From assembly GCA_017882455.1 (NCBI GenBank), contig JADGPL010000020.1, forward strand, positions 1 to 58,832: a stretch of DNA of 58,832 nucleotides, written 5' to 3'. Below the pieces are notes generated by a model. It ran no database searches and was not told the DNA's origin. It saw nothing but the letters and a program-made list of their open reading frames with translations. Below are positions 8,373-16,397 of the stretch, piece by piece. The translations under genes were made by a program, and so were the position numbers. Position 1 is the first letter of the stretch. Every line of letters starts with the position of its first letter. This DNA is from Solirubrobacteraceae bacterium (GTDB taxonomy: Bacteria > Actinomycetota > Thermoleophilia > Solirubrobacterales > Solirubrobacteraceae).

Positions 8373-9535
8373 GGATCGTCCTGGAGGTCGTGTTCTGGCT
8401 GTCCTGCGGGCTGATCGTGTGGACCCAGGCCGGATACGCGCTCGCCCTGGTCCTGCTGGCTCGAGTGCTGGGAGCGCCGCGCTCGGCGCCTGCGACGGTG
8501 ACGGGGACGGACCGAGCCCCGAGCCCCGAGCCGCCGAGGCTGTCGCTGATCGTGGCCGCCCATGACGAGGAGGGGGTGATCGCGACCAGGGTGGCCAATG
8601 CGCTTGCGCTCGACTACCCGCGCGATCGGCTCGAGCTGATCGTGGCCTGCGACGGGTGCGCCGATGCGACCGGCGCCCGTGCGCGCGAGGCGGGCGCGGA
8701 TCTCGTGCTCGAGCTGCCTCGGGGCGGCAAGATCCGCGCGCAGGACGCGGCGGTGGAGCGCGCAGGGGGGGAGATCGTCGCCTTCTCGGACGCCAACTCC
8801 TTCTGGGAGGCGGATGCCGCGCGTGCGCTGGTGGCGGCCTTCGCCGATCCGCGCGTGGGCTACGCGTGCGGTCAGGTCCGCTTCGTGCGGGGCGCCGGCG
8901 AGTCCAACCAGGAGGGGGTCTACTGGCGCTACGAGCTGGGGATCCGCGCCCTGGAGTCCCGGCTCAGCTCGATCACGGCGGGCAACGGCGCGATCTATGC
9001 GACCCGTCGCGACGCCTACCTGGTGGTCGACCCGATCATGGGACACGACCTGTCGCTGCCGTTCAACGTGGTCAAGCGCGGCCGGCGCGCCGTGTACGTG
9101 CCGGGCGCCCGCGCCAGCGAGAAGATGGTGCCGTCGCTGGGCGGGGAGTTCGCGCGCAAGCGGCGGATGATGAGCCACACGTGGCCGATCGTGATGCGCG
9201 GAGGGATGCTCTCCCCCCGCGGCTACCCGCCCGGCTACGCGCTGATGATCCTCTCGCATCGGCTGCTGCGCTACGCCACGCCGGGCCTGCACCTGCTGGC
9301 GCTGGCCGCCAACGTGGCGCTGGTCCTGACGAAGGCCGAACCTCTCTACACGGTCACGCTGGTCCTGCAGCTGGCGCTGCTGCTCGCGGCCTCGCTCGCG
9401 GGGATCGTGCCGCTGCGCCCGCTGCTGATCGCCCGCTACTACGTGATGACCACAGCCTCGCTCGCGGCCGGCCTGTGGGACTGGCTGCGCCATGGGACAG
9501 AGGCTGCATGGGAGGCGCCCGAGGGCACCCGCTGA
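8369..9535 (+). CDS. Membrane family 2 glycosyltransferase
   Basis: A 388-residue processive-type GT2 enzyme. An N-terminal membrane helix (VFWLSCGLIVWTQAGYALAL) is followed by the GT-A domain: LSLIVAAHDEEGVIATRVAN, VACDGCADATG, GGKIRAQDAAVERAGGEIV, AFSDANSFWE (metal motif), TAGNGAIYATRRD, GHDLSLPF and KRRMMSHTW (a loose version of the QxxRW motif). Two or three C-terminal membrane segments follow. The fold matches chitooligosaccharide/cellulose synthase-like enzymes. The ATG overlaps the upstream TGA, so the pair is translationally coupled. Confidence 0.83.
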   Translation: MRIVLEVVFWLSCGLIVWTQAGYALALVLLARVLGAPRSAPATVTGTDRAPSPEPPRLSLIVAAHDEEGVIATRVANALALDYPRDRLELIVACDGCADATGARAREAGADLVLELPRGGKIRAQDAAVERAGGEIVAFSDANSFWEADAARALVAAFADPRVGYACGQVRFVRGAGESNQEGVYWRYELGIRALESRLSSITAGNGAIYATRRDAYLVVDPIMGHDLSLPFNVVKRGRRAVYVPGARASEKMVPSLGGEFARKRRMMSHTWPIVMRGGMLSPRGYPPGYALMILSHRLLRYATPGLHLLALAANVALVLTKAEPLYTVTLVLQLALLLAASLAGIVPLRPLLIARYYVMTTASLAAGLWDWLRHGTEAAWEAPEGTR

Positions 9536-9536
9536 C

Positions 9537-9542
9537 TATTGT
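9537..9542 (+). promoter_or_regulatory. -10 hexamer TATTGT before the sugar-transferase gene
   Basis: TATTGT, 7-nt spacer, GTG at 9550. It starts right after the upstream stop codon, so this gene can be transcribed as a leaderless message independently of the preceding gene. Confidence 0.5.
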
Positions 9543-9549
9543 CCGGGCG

Positions 9550-10143
9550 GTGATCCGCCGCGCGATCGACATAGTGCTCTCCGCCTCGGTGCTCGCGGTG
9601 AGCTCGCCGCTGCTGGCGCTCGCGGCGCTCGCGATCCGCCTGGAGAGCCCCGGTCCGGTGATCTACCGCCAGCGGCGCGCCGGCCTGCACGGACACCCCT
9701 TCGACGTGCTCAAGCTGCGCACGATGGTCGAGGGCGCGGAGCACATCGGGGCGGGCCTCGCGGTCAACGAGAACGACTCGCGCATCACGCGCGTCGGGGC
9801 GCTCCTGCGCAGGAGCTCGCTCGACGAGCTGCCCAACCTCGTGAACGTGCTGCGCGGGGAGATGTCGCTGATCGGCCCGCGCCCGACGCTCCCGGTGCAG
9901 GTGGAGCAGTACACCGAGCGCCAGCGCGGGCGCCTCGACCTGAAGCCGGGCATCACGGGCTGGGCGCAGGTCAACGGCCGGGCGTCCCTGCCCTGGTCGC
10001 AGCGGATCGAGCTCGACCTCTACTACATCGAGCATCGCTCGCTGGCGCTCGACCTGCGCATCCTGTGGCGCACGGCCACGATGGTGATGGGCGGCTCGGG
10101 TCTCTACAAGGGTCAGGCGGGCGGCTGGGAGGGAGAGCTGTGA
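9550..10143 (+). CDS. Undecaprenyl-phosphate sugar phosphotransferase (bacterial sugar transferase)
   Basis: A 197-residue monotopic phosphoglycosyl transferase. After one reentrant/membrane helix (ASVLAVSSPLLALAALAI) come the family signatures: ESPGPVIYRQRRAGLHG, FDVLKLRTM, NENDSRITRVGALLRRSSLD, ELPNLVNVLRGEMSLIGPRP, then KPGITGWAQVNGR. The catalytic Asp-Glu pair is in SSLDELPN. It loads the first sugar-1-phosphate onto undecaprenyl phosphate. The much longer open frame upstream is antisense-like extension; the GTG at 9550 begins the family N terminus and has the -10 hexamer at the right distance. It is coupled to the next gene by GTGA. Confidence 0.9.
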   Translation: MIRRAIDIVLSASVLAVSSPLLALAALAIRLESPGPVIYRQRRAGLHGHPFDVLKLRTMVEGAEHIGAGLAVNENDSRITRVGALLRRSSLDELPNLVNVLRGEMSLIGPRPTLPVQVEQYTERQRGRLDLKPGITGWAQVNGRASLPWSQRIELDLYYIEHRSLALDLRILWRTATMVMGGSGLYKGQAGGWEGEL

Positions 10144-11138
10144 GCCGCCCGGCGATCCTGCTCACGGGTGTGGGCAAGCGCTATGACATCGTCTCCTGCT
10201 TCGCCCGGCTGACCACGACGGTGGCGGCCGATCCCTCGCCGCTGGCCCCGGCCCAGTACGCGGCGCAGGTCCGCGTGGCGGTCCCCATGATCGAGGATCC
10301 CGACTACGTCCCTGCTCTGCGGCGGCTGTGCGAGCGCCACGGCGTGGGCGGGGTGCTTCCGTTGACGGACCTCGACATCGAGGTGCTCGCTCGCGCCAGG
10401 GAGGACGGGCTGCTCCCCGCGCTCGTTCCCTCGAGCGAGGTGGCGCGAGCGACCTATGACAAGTACGAGACGCATCTGCTGCTCGGGCGTCACGGGCTTC
10501 CCTCGCCCCCGACCGTGCTGGCGCACGAGGACCTCCAGGAGCTGGAATACCCGGTGATGGTGAAGCCCAGGCGCGGGTCGGGCGCCCGCTCGATCCACCG
10601 CGCGGCCGACGCCCGGCAGGCCCGGTTCTTCGTCGACTACGTCGAGGAGCCGACGATGGTGCAGCGCGCGATGAACGGCCCAGAGCTCTCGATCGACTGC
10701 CTGGGCGGCCTGGACGGACGCTGCCTGAACGCGATCCCGCGCACGATGCTCGAGTCGCGGGGCGGGGAGTCGATCAAGGGCGAGGTGATCCGGGACGAGG
10801 AGCTCAGCGAGCTCGCCAGGAGCACGATGGAGGCCCTGCGCGTGGTCGGTCCGGCAACGATCCAGGTGTTTCGCGACCCGGATATCGGCCTTGGGATAAC
10901 CGACGTCAACACCCGCTTCGGGGGCGCCTTCCCAGCGCCTGTCTACGCGGCGCTGGAGGGTCGCACATACCCGGAGCTGCTCGTGCGGATGGCGGCGGGC
11001 GAGCTGATCGAGCCCCACGTCGGCGAGTTCCGCGCGGGCATGACCTTCACCCGCTACTACTGGCAGTTGGAGCTCGACGAGACGCTCTCGCCGACCGGTC
11101 GTGAGATCGTGCCCGGCGGGCCGCTCGCGCCACGCTGA
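10140..11138 (+). CDS. ATP-grasp carboxylate-amine/thiol ligase
   Basis: A 332-residue ATP-grasp protein. The N-terminal preATP-grasp part (PAILLTGVGKRYDIVSCFA) is followed by the ATP-grasp domain with YPVMVKPRRGSGARSIHRA (ATP-binding lysine and glycine-rich loop), MVQRAMNGPELSIDCLGG, and the metal-binding GITDVNTRFGGAFPAP near the end (D-x-N-x-R-F-G-G). It resembles CarB-like enzymes of exopolysaccharide loci that modify a sugar or activate an amino acid as decoration. Substrate is unknown. The GTG start at 10140 overlaps the TGA of the sugar transferase, so it belongs to the same operon. Confidence 0.82.
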   Translation: MSRPAILLTGVGKRYDIVSCFARLTTTVAADPSPLAPAQYAAQVRVAVPMIEDPDYVPALRRLCERHGVGGVLPLTDLDIEVLARAREDGLLPALVPSSEVARATYDKYETHLLLGRHGLPSPPTVLAHEDLQELEYPVMVKPRRGSGARSIHRAADARQARFFVDYVEEPTMVQRAMNGPELSIDCLGGLDGRCLNAIPRTMLESRGGESIKGEVIRDEELSELARSTMEALRVVGPATIQVFRDPDIGLGITDVNTRFGGAFPAPVYAALEGRTYPELLVRMAAGELIEPHVGEFRAGMTFTRYYWQLELDETLSPTGREIVPGGPLAPR

Positions 11139-11182
11139 GCGCGCTCGGGGCGCCAACCGCACCACCCCGACCGCTGTAAAGC

Positions 11183-11188
11183 TAGAAT
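11183..11188 (+). promoter_or_regulatory. -10 hexamer TAGAAT
   Basis: TAGAAT lies 8 nt before the GTG at 11197; no ribosome-binding sequence is present between them. Confidence 0.5.
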
Positions 11189-11196
11189 TCGAGCCA

Positions 11197-12258
11197 GTGG
11201 CCACCGTGCTAGCCGACTCCCCGCCTGCTCCAGCCAGCGAGCTGGGGCCGGCAGGCGCCGCCACAGGCGCCCCACCAGAGCCGCCCGTAGGCGCGCCCGC
11301 GTCCCTGCCTACCGCGAGCGCCTGTGCCCAGTGCGGCGCGGCGATGGCCCCCGGACAGGACTGGTGCCTGCAGTGCGGCGCCGGGGCTCCCGGCGGGGGC
11401 GGATCGCCGGGCTGGCGAGGAGCCGCCTCGATCCTCGGGGTAGCGGCTGTGCTCGCCCTCGGAGCCGCCGCGGCCGCATACGCGGCGCTGAGCAGCGGCA
11501 CGCCGAAGCCGCGCACGGTCACCACTGCCGTGGCGCAGGTCACACCCCCGGCCGCGACCACGCCGGTCACACCGGTCACGCCTGTTCCCACGATCCCGAG
11601 CGTCAAATCGACCCTGCCGCCGATCACGGTCAAACCACCCAAGATCCCGCTGACGGCGACCCCCACCCCGAAAGGCACGAACACGAGCGCCACTCCCTCG
11701 CCGAGCGGGGAAGGCACGACGACCACCAAGACGACGCCGTCGAGCACCAACGCGGGAGGCGCAGGTGGCGAAGAAGCGCAGCCGAGCGCGATCCTGCTGG
11801 ACACGAACGCTGCCTCGACGTACGACCCCTACAAGTATCCCGAAAGCGACTTCGGCGATCCGAGCCTGACGATCGACGGCGACGCCACCACGGCCTGGAC
11901 GGCGATCGTGGAGCCGGCCGCGGCGCCGAAGATGGCCGACGGCGTGCTGATCGAGCTCAAGACCCCCCACAAGCTCGGCGCGCTCGAGCTCGTCACCTCG
12001 TCTCCCGGCATGACCGTGCAGGTCTACGGGGCCGACGCAAAGACGGCTCCCACGTCGATCACCGATCCCGCCTGGGTGCCCCTCAGCCACTCCCAGGTGG
12101 TCGCCAAGAAGCACGTGCGGATCAAGCTGCGCAACCAGAAGAAGCCCTTCACCTTCGTGGCGCTGTGGATCAGCAAGGCGCCGGCTGCTTCAGTCGGCAC
12201 CCCTGAAGCGCCCGGCCACGTCAGCGTCAACGAAATCGAGCTCTTCCCGGTGCACTGA
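11197..12258 (+). CDS. Zinc-ribbon membrane protein with discoidin-like C-terminal domain
   Basis: A 353-residue protein starting at GTG 11197 (a second GTG follows at 11206). The order is: Ala/Pro-rich N terminus; a CxxC...CxxC zinc ribbon (CAQCGAAMAPGQDWCLQCG, about 45-63); a membrane helix (ASILGVAAVLALGAAAAAYA); a Thr/Pro-rich external linker; and a C-terminal beta-sandwich. That domain begins NAASTYDPYKYPESDFGD and includes DGDATTAWTA and GVLIELKTPHKLGALEL, the pattern of F5/8-type-C (discoidin) carbohydrate-binding modules. The topology suggests a cytoplasmic ribbon and an extracellular glycan-binding module. It may be related to zinc-ribbon proteins next to serine/threonine kinases, but no kinase is present here. 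Confidence 0.75.
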   Translation: MATVLADSPPAPASELGPAGAATGAPPEPPVGAPASLPTASACAQCGAAMAPGQDWCLQCGAGAPGGGGSPGWRGAASILGVAAVLALGAAAAAYAALSSGTPKPRTVTTAVAQVTPPAATTPVTPVTPVPTIPSVKSTLPPITVKPPKIPLTATPTPKGTNTSATPSPSGEGTTTTKTTPSSTNAGGAGGEEAQPSAILLDTNAASTYDPYKYPESDFGDPSLTIDGDATTAWTAIVEPAAAPKMADGVLIELKTPHKLGALELVTSSPGMTVQVYGADAKTAPTSITDPAWVPLSHSQVVAKKHVRIKLRNQKKPFTFVALWISKAPAASVGTPEAPGHVSVNEIELFPVH

Positions 12259-12302
12259 GCCCTCGCGTCGGCTCGTGGCCGCACCGCGGGCCGCGGCGGC
12301 AA

Positions 12303-13232
12303 TCAGCCTGAGCTCGTGCGCGTGCGCTTGGCCGTGGCTCGCCTTGCCGGCCGCTTGGCCCGTCCGTCGGCGGGCCCTCCCCAGATCTCGTCGAGGAAGG
12401 CGGCGATCTCGCCGGTCAGGCGCTCGGGCTGCATGCGCAGCTCGACCAGCGAGTTGGCTTCGAGCAGGCGCGCGTTGGGCATCTCCTTGGCGAGCATCCC
12501 GGCGTCGGAGAAGGGGTGGACGGGGTCGCGCGGATGGCCGAGCACGAGCGTTGGGGTCTGGAACGTCGCTCGCTCGCTGCGGGGCGGGGCGATGCGCCCG
12601 AAGAAGAGTCCCTGCAGCAGCGCGCCCCCGGGTCCGGGGTCCTGGCGCACGAGGTCGAGCAGCACGTTGCCGTAATGCGGGAGCAGCCGTCTCGGCACGG
12701 CCCGCGTCACCCGCGCGAGCAGCCTCATGGCGGGCTCGCCGAACGTGAGCGAGACGAGCAGAGGGGTGAACGCCAGGGCGCTGCCGAGCAGGCCATTGTC
12801 GAGCACGGGCATCTCGATGACCATGCCGCGCAGCCGCTCGGGCCGTCTCGAGGCCGCCTCGAGCGCTGCATTGGCTCCGAGCGAGGTTCCCATCACGGCC
12901 GCCTGCTCGACCTGCAGGTGGTCCATCAGCGCGATCACCTGCTCGCCGAAGCTGGGCATCGAGTAGCGCCACATGTCGCGCGGGCGATCGGAGGCGCCAT
13001 GGCCGAGCAGGTCCAGCGTGATCACGCGGTTTCCGCGCGAGGCAAGCTCTTCGGCCAGCGGCCGGTGCATCTCCTGCGAAAGCAGCAGCCCGTGGAGCAG
13101 GATCAGCGGCCGGGCGGCGGCCGGGGCGCTCTTGGCGGTGCGCCCTCGGCCCCCCGTCGGCGTCACCGCGGCGGGGCCGCCGCCGAACTCGGTGTATGCG
13201 ATGCGCTGCCCCTCGTAGGTGAAGAACGGCAT
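12303..13232 (-). CDS. Alpha/beta hydrolase
   Basis: A 309-residue alpha/beta-hydrolase-fold protein. It has the oxyanion loop LILLHGLLLSQEMHRPLA, DLLGHGASDRP, the nucleophile elbow GTSLGANAALEA (Ser) and a late acid near HPRDPVHPFSD. The C-terminal catalytic histidine is not obvious: the usual GH-x-x-x-x-E is replaced by EANSLVELRMQPERL. This makes hydrolase activity uncertain. The tail is a basic Lys/Arg/Ala extension. The start is ATG at 13232 with TAGGGT 6 nt upstream. It is divergent from the SDR gene. Confidence 0.75.
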   Translation of the reverse strand: MPFFTYEGQRIAYTEFGGGPAAVTPTGGRGRTAKSAPAAARPLILLHGLLLSQEMHRPLAEELASRGNRVITLDLLGHGASDRPRDMWRYSMPSFGEQVIALMDHLQVEQAAVMGTSLGANAALEAASRRPERLRGMVIEMPVLDNGLLGSALAFTPLLVSLTFGEPAMRLLARVTRAVPRRLLPHYGNVLLDLVRQDPGPGGALLQGLFFGRIAPPRSERATFQTPTLVLGHPRDPVHPFSDAGMLAKEMPNARLLEANSLVELRMQPERLTGEIAAFLDEIWGGPADGRAKRPARRATAKRTRTSSG

Positions 13233-13238
13233 ACGGGC

Positions 13239-13244
13239 ACCCTA
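13239..13244 (-). promoter_or_regulatory. -10 hexamer TAGGGT of leaderless hydrolase gene
   Basis: On the minus strand TAGGGT is followed by a 6-nt spacer and the ATG at 13232. Confidence 0.5.
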
Positions 13245-13325
13245 CTACCAGCCCGTGGCGCGCCGGCCCCTGCGGAGCGCTAGCTTTGCAGGCGACTTCA
13301 TTCCCAGAGCACCCAGGAGGGACCA

Positions 13326-14234
13326 ATGGCAAAGCAGCCCCGCATCCTCGCAGGAGAGACAGCCGCCGTCACGGGCGCCGCACGCGGGATCGGACGTGCG
13401 ACCGCCGAAGCGTTCCTGCGCCACGGCATGAAGGTGGCGATCGGCGACGTGGACCTCGAGGCCGCACGTGCGACCGCTGCGGAGCTCGGCGCGAGCACGG
13501 TGGCCCTGCCGCTGGACGTGACCGACCGCGACTCCTTCGCGGCCTTCCTGGACGCTGCCGAGGAGCAGCTGGGACCGCTCGACGTGTTGGTCAACAACGC
13601 CGGGATCATGCAGGTCGGTCGCTTCATCGACGAGGACGACCTGACCGCGCGGCGCATGGTCGACATCAACCTCCACGGCGTGATCCTCGGGATGAAGCTC
13701 GCGCTCGCGCGGATGATCCCCCGCGATCGCGGCCACATCGTCAACATCTCCTCGCAGGCCGGCAAGTTCGGGGCGCCGGGGGGCGCCACCTACTCGGCGA
13801 CCAAGCACGCCGTGGTCGGCCTCACCGAGGCCGTGCGCGGGGAGCTGCGCCTGATGGGCGCCCACGTCGATCTCAGCTATGTGATGCCGTTCGTCGTCAA
13901 CACCGAGCTCGGCTCGGGCCTGGGCGAGGCGCGCGGGATGCAGAGCCTGGAGCCGACGGACGTGGCCGACGCGATTGTGGAGGCGCTGCAGCTCGGGATC
14001 GTCGACGTGTGGGTGCCGAAGTCGGCCAAGCGCACGAACGTGCTCGGCGCCGTGCTGCCCCGCTCGCTGTCGGAGGGCATGGCGCGCGCGATGAAGGCCG
14101 ACCGGGTGCTGGCCGGAGCGGACCTGGATCGCCGGCACGACTACGAGCTGCGCGCCGCCCGCTCGGAGCCGGGCCTGGAGCCGGCGCCGGAGCAACCGCA
14201 GATCCCCCAGGCGGCCGCCGGCGGCGGCGACTGA
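13326..14234 (+). CDS. Short-chain dehydrogenase/reductase
   Basis: A 302-residue classical SDR. It has the cofactor motif VTGAARGIGRATAEAF, the acidic D at GDVDLEAA (NAD preference is likely), the NNAGIMQVGRF segment, and the catalytic Ser-Tyr-Lys set (HIVNISSQAGKFG, then YSATKHAVVGLTEAVRGEL). The C-terminal extension (about 60 residues past the core) is charged and Pro/Gln-rich. Unlike most neighbours it has a clear Shine-Dalgarno sequence (AGGAGGGA) 4 nt before the ATG, with a TAGCTT hexamer at 13281 suggesting a leader of about 35 nt. Substrate is unknown. Confidence 0.87.
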   Translation: MAKQPRILAGETAAVTGAARGIGRATAEAFLRHGMKVAIGDVDLEAARATAAELGASTVALPLDVTDRDSFAAFLDAAEEQLGPLDVLVNNAGIMQVGRFIDEDDLTARRMVDINLHGVILGMKLALARMIPRDRGHIVNISSQAGKFGAPGGATYSATKHAVVGLTEAVRGELRLMGAHVDLSYVMPFVVNTELGSGLGEARGMQSLEPTDVADAIVEALQLGIVDVWVPKSAKRTNVLGAVLPRSLSEGMARAMKADRVLAGADLDRRHDYELRAARSEPGLEPAPEQPQIPQAAAGGGD

Positions 14235-14244
14235 CCCTCCGCGC

Positions 14245-15141
14245 TCAGGCGCTCGTCAGCCACTCGGCGATCAGCTCGCCGATCAGCGGCCCCTGGTCCT
14301 CCTGCAGGAAGTGGCTCGCGTTCTCGATCGTGCGGGGAGCCGCTCGTCCGATCGCCTCGGCGAAGCGCTCCCCGGTGCTCAAGGGGAGCACGGGGTCGGA
14401 GTCGGCCCACAGCATCAGTGTCGGACGCCGGTCGTCGCGCAGGGCGTCGAGGACCCGCTGTCCAGCCTCGGCTCCGGGGGCGTCTGGGGTCTGGGGGATC
14501 AGCAGGGGGAAGGCGCGGGCGCCGGCCTTGGACGCCGCGTCCGGGTAGGGCGCGTCGTAGGCCGCTATGACCTCCTCGCCGGGGTCTGACTTGCAGGCGC
14601 CTCGAACGAGCATTCCCACAGGGAGATCCTCGGTGCGCGATACGAAGTCGCGGAAGGCGATCCATGCGTCGGACATCTTCTGGTGCCCGGTGAACAACCC
14701 CGTGTCGAGGATCACCAGACGCTCGATCCGCGCGGCCTGCTCGACCGCCAGGCGCAGTCCGATCGGGCCGCCCCAGTCGTGAACGACGACCGTGGCGCCG
14801 CTCACGTCGAGGTCCTCGAGCAGCGTCCCCGCGAGCTCCACGTGGCGGTCGTACGTGTAGAAGTCGATGTCTGTGGGCTTGTCCGAGCGCCCGAAGCCGG
14901 CGAGGTCGGGCGCGATGCAGCGGAAGCCGGCGTCGCGGACCGGGGGAATGACCCTGCGCCACAGAAACGACCACGTCGGCTCGCCGTGGAAGAAGATCAC
15001 CGGTGCGCCCTCGCCCTCGTCGAGATGCGCCAGACGCAGGCCCTCGACGGTACGGTAGTGGGACACGAAGGGGAAGTCCGGGAGCCCCTGCAGCGCCTCC
15101 TCAGGCGTGCGCACCACGTCGATCATCTCCTCGCGGAGCAT
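14245..15141 (-). CDS. Haloalkane dehalogenase-like alpha/beta hydrolase
   Basis: A 298-residue protein from ATG 15141; a GTG at 15183 would extend it but overlaps the divergent promoter. Motifs match haloalkane dehalogenases: FFHGEPTWSFLWRRVIPPV (oxyanion hole and halide-binding Trp), DLAGFGRSDKPTDIDFYTYD, the nucleophile VVHDWGGPIGLRLA (Asp followed by Trp), a late acid in WADSDPVLPL, and the catalytic His in IENASHFLQEDQG. The family hydrolyses carbon-halogen bonds via an Asp-ester intermediate. Some close relatives act on epoxides, so the substrate is not certain. Divergent from the cupredoxin gene. Confidence 0.85.
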   Translation of the reverse strand: MLREEMIDVVRTPEEALQGLPDFPFVSHYRTVEGLRLAHLDEGEGAPVIFFHGEPTWSFLWRRVIPPVRDAGFRCIAPDLAGFGRSDKPTDIDFYTYDRHVELAGTLLEDLDVSGATVVVHDWGGPIGLRLAVEQAARIERLVILDTGLFTGHQKMSDAWIAFRDFVSRTEDLPVGMLVRGACKSDPGEEVIAAYDAPYPDAASKAGARAFPLLIPQTPDAPGAEAGQRVLDALRDDRRPTLMLWADSDPVLPLSTGERFAEAIGRAAPRTIENASHFLQEDQGPLIGELIAEWLTSA

Positions 15142-15159
15142 ACCCTGTGCCTCATCGGC

Positions 15160-15165
15160 TAGGCT
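15160..15165 (+). promoter_or_regulatory. -10 hexamer TAGGCT
   Basis: TAGGCT, spacer CGCGCCCG (8 nt), ATG at 15174. The identical 8-nt spacer follows TAGACT in front of the gene at 20950. Confidence 0.55.
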
Positions 15166-15173
15166 CGCGCCCG

Positions 15174-15782
15174 ATGCACACACTGGCCCTGCAGCTCACG
15201 CCGATCGTGGCGGCGGAGAAGAGCAACGTCCCCTTCTACGTCGCGGGCGGGCTGCTCGTCGCATGGGCGCTGCTGCTGTCGCTGGTGATCGGCGCCCGCC
15301 GCAGCGACTTCCCGGCCGACATCGGACAGCAGCGCGGCGTGATCGCGATCACAGCGATCCTCGTGATCGCCGCGGTCTCGATGGCGGTCGCCACCTCCGG
15401 CGGATCCACCTCGAAGGCGGCCGCCTCCACACAGACGAGCACAGCCGGCGAATCGGCGAGCACCCCCGCGCCGGCGTCCTCGCCCGCGTCCGCTGCGAAG
15501 AGCTCGTTGAAGCTTGCGACCAACGCCGAAGGCCAGCTGAGCTACGACACCAAGCAGCTGAGCGCGAAGGCGGGCACCGTGACGATCGCCCTGGCCAACT
15601 CCTCGCCTGTGGAACACAACGTGACGATCGCCGAAGGCACCAAGGTGCTCGGCGCGACCCCGACGTTCACGGGTGGCTCGAAGTCCGTCACGCTGAAGCT
15701 GAAGCCGGGGAAGTACACCTTCTACTGCTCGGTGCCCGGACACCGCCAGGCGGGCATGGAAGGAACGCTGACGGTCTCGTGA
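15174..15782 (+). CDS. Membrane-anchored cupredoxin
   Basis: A 202-residue protein starting at ATG 15174. Two N-terminal membrane segments (FYVAGGLLVAWALLLSLVIG and GVIAITAILVIAAVSMAVAT) are followed by a Ser/Ala/Thr-rich linker and a C-terminal cupredoxin domain. Type I copper ligands are visible: His in VEHNVTIAEG, then Cys, His and Met in FYCSVPGHRQAGM. It would be an extracellular electron carrier or copper protein. The stop overlaps the next start (GTGA), so the small thioredoxin-fold protein downstream is co-translated. Confidence 0.85.
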   Translation: MHTLALQLTPIVAAEKSNVPFYVAGGLLVAWALLLSLVIGARRSDFPADIGQQRGVIAITAILVIAAVSMAVATSGGSTSKAAASTQTSTAGESASTPAPASSPASAAKSSLKLATNAEGQLSYDTKQLSAKAGTVTIALANSSPVEHNVTIAEGTKVLGATPTFTGGSKSVTLKLKPGKYTFYCSVPGHRQAGMEGTLTVS

Positions 15783-16060
15783 AGCTGTATGTCTGCTGGG
15801 GGACCTTTCCTACGCCGCGCCCCGGCGGACACCCGTGCGCGAACGCCTATCACGCGCTCAAGGACGCCGGGCACGCCCCCGAGGTCGTGCGCTCCTACGG
15901 GTTCGCGCCCCTCCCGGGCCTGTTCAACCAGACGCGCGGGCGGCGCGAGGTGCAGAAGCTGACGGGCAACCGCTGGGTCCCCACCCTGCTGCTCGACGAT
16001 GGCACGGTGATCGACGATTCGCACGCGATTGTCGAGTGGGCGCGCGCCAACCCCGCGTAG
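15779..16060 (+). CDS. Small glutathione S-transferase N-terminal/glutaredoxin-like protein
   Basis: A 93-residue thioredoxin-fold protein whose GTG start overlaps the cupredoxin stop. It reads [20 protein letters not shown], then [20 protein letters not shown], where V-P-T-L and D-S-x-A-I are the cis-proline and glutathione-site motifs of GST N-terminal domains. The single HPC cysteine replaces the CxxC of a classical glutaredoxin. No C-terminal GST helical domain is present. A role in thiol or copper redox handling with the cupredoxin is inferred from coupling only. Confidence 0.75.
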   Translation: MKLYVCWGTFPTPRPGGHPCANAYHALKDAGHAPEVVRSYGFAPLPGLFNQTRGRREVQKLTGNRWVPTLLLDDGTVIDDSHAIVEWARANPA

Positions 16061-16221
16061 CTCTGGCGCAGCGACGCCCCACGGGGCGGCGAGGCCGAGA
16101 CGCGCTCGCGCAGCTGCGCCTCCGTCTCACGATCCGCGTGCCCGGCGGCTCGGCCCAGCGCGATCGCAAGCGCTGCGCTGAACCCAGTCGCGGCAAGCCC
16201 CAAAGCGACGACGACGATCAC
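15895..16221 (-). CDS. Possible small membrane protein, antisense at its 3' end to the GST-like gene
   Basis: This frame encodes 108 residues. Its first 60 look protein-like: one membrane helix ([20 protein letters not shown]) followed by a polar helix with TEAQLRERV and GLARAHS. The rest runs antisense through the thioredoxin-fold gene and looks like noncoding sequence, so either the overlap is real or the gene ends early through a sequence change. A GTG start at 16221 is assumed. The plus strand between 16061 and 16397 shows no convincing gene; promoter elements for 16398 are probably there. Confidence 0.35.
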   Translation of the reverse strand: MIVVVALGLAATGFSAALAIALGRAAGHADRETEAQLRERVSASPPRGASLRQSYAGLARAHSTIACESSITVPSSSSRVGTQRLPVSFCTSRRPRVWLNRPGRGANP

Positions 16222-16397
16222 GGAAAATCACCCCATGACTCTCTGCCAGCTCAGCCTCCGAGATGGACACTCGCACAGCCCCCGGACGCGAGTCCAGGCG
16301 GCCAGTGCGGGCGATCTCGCTACGACCGTTGTTTTCTGCGCCGGGCGGGCACTGTCCTTCTCCCGTAACCCAAAAATCCGACAGAAGGGAACGTGCA

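Noticed and set aside
10113-11804. 563-residue minus-strand open frame
   Set aside because: Opposes the ATP-grasp and zinc-ribbon genes, both with clear motifs.
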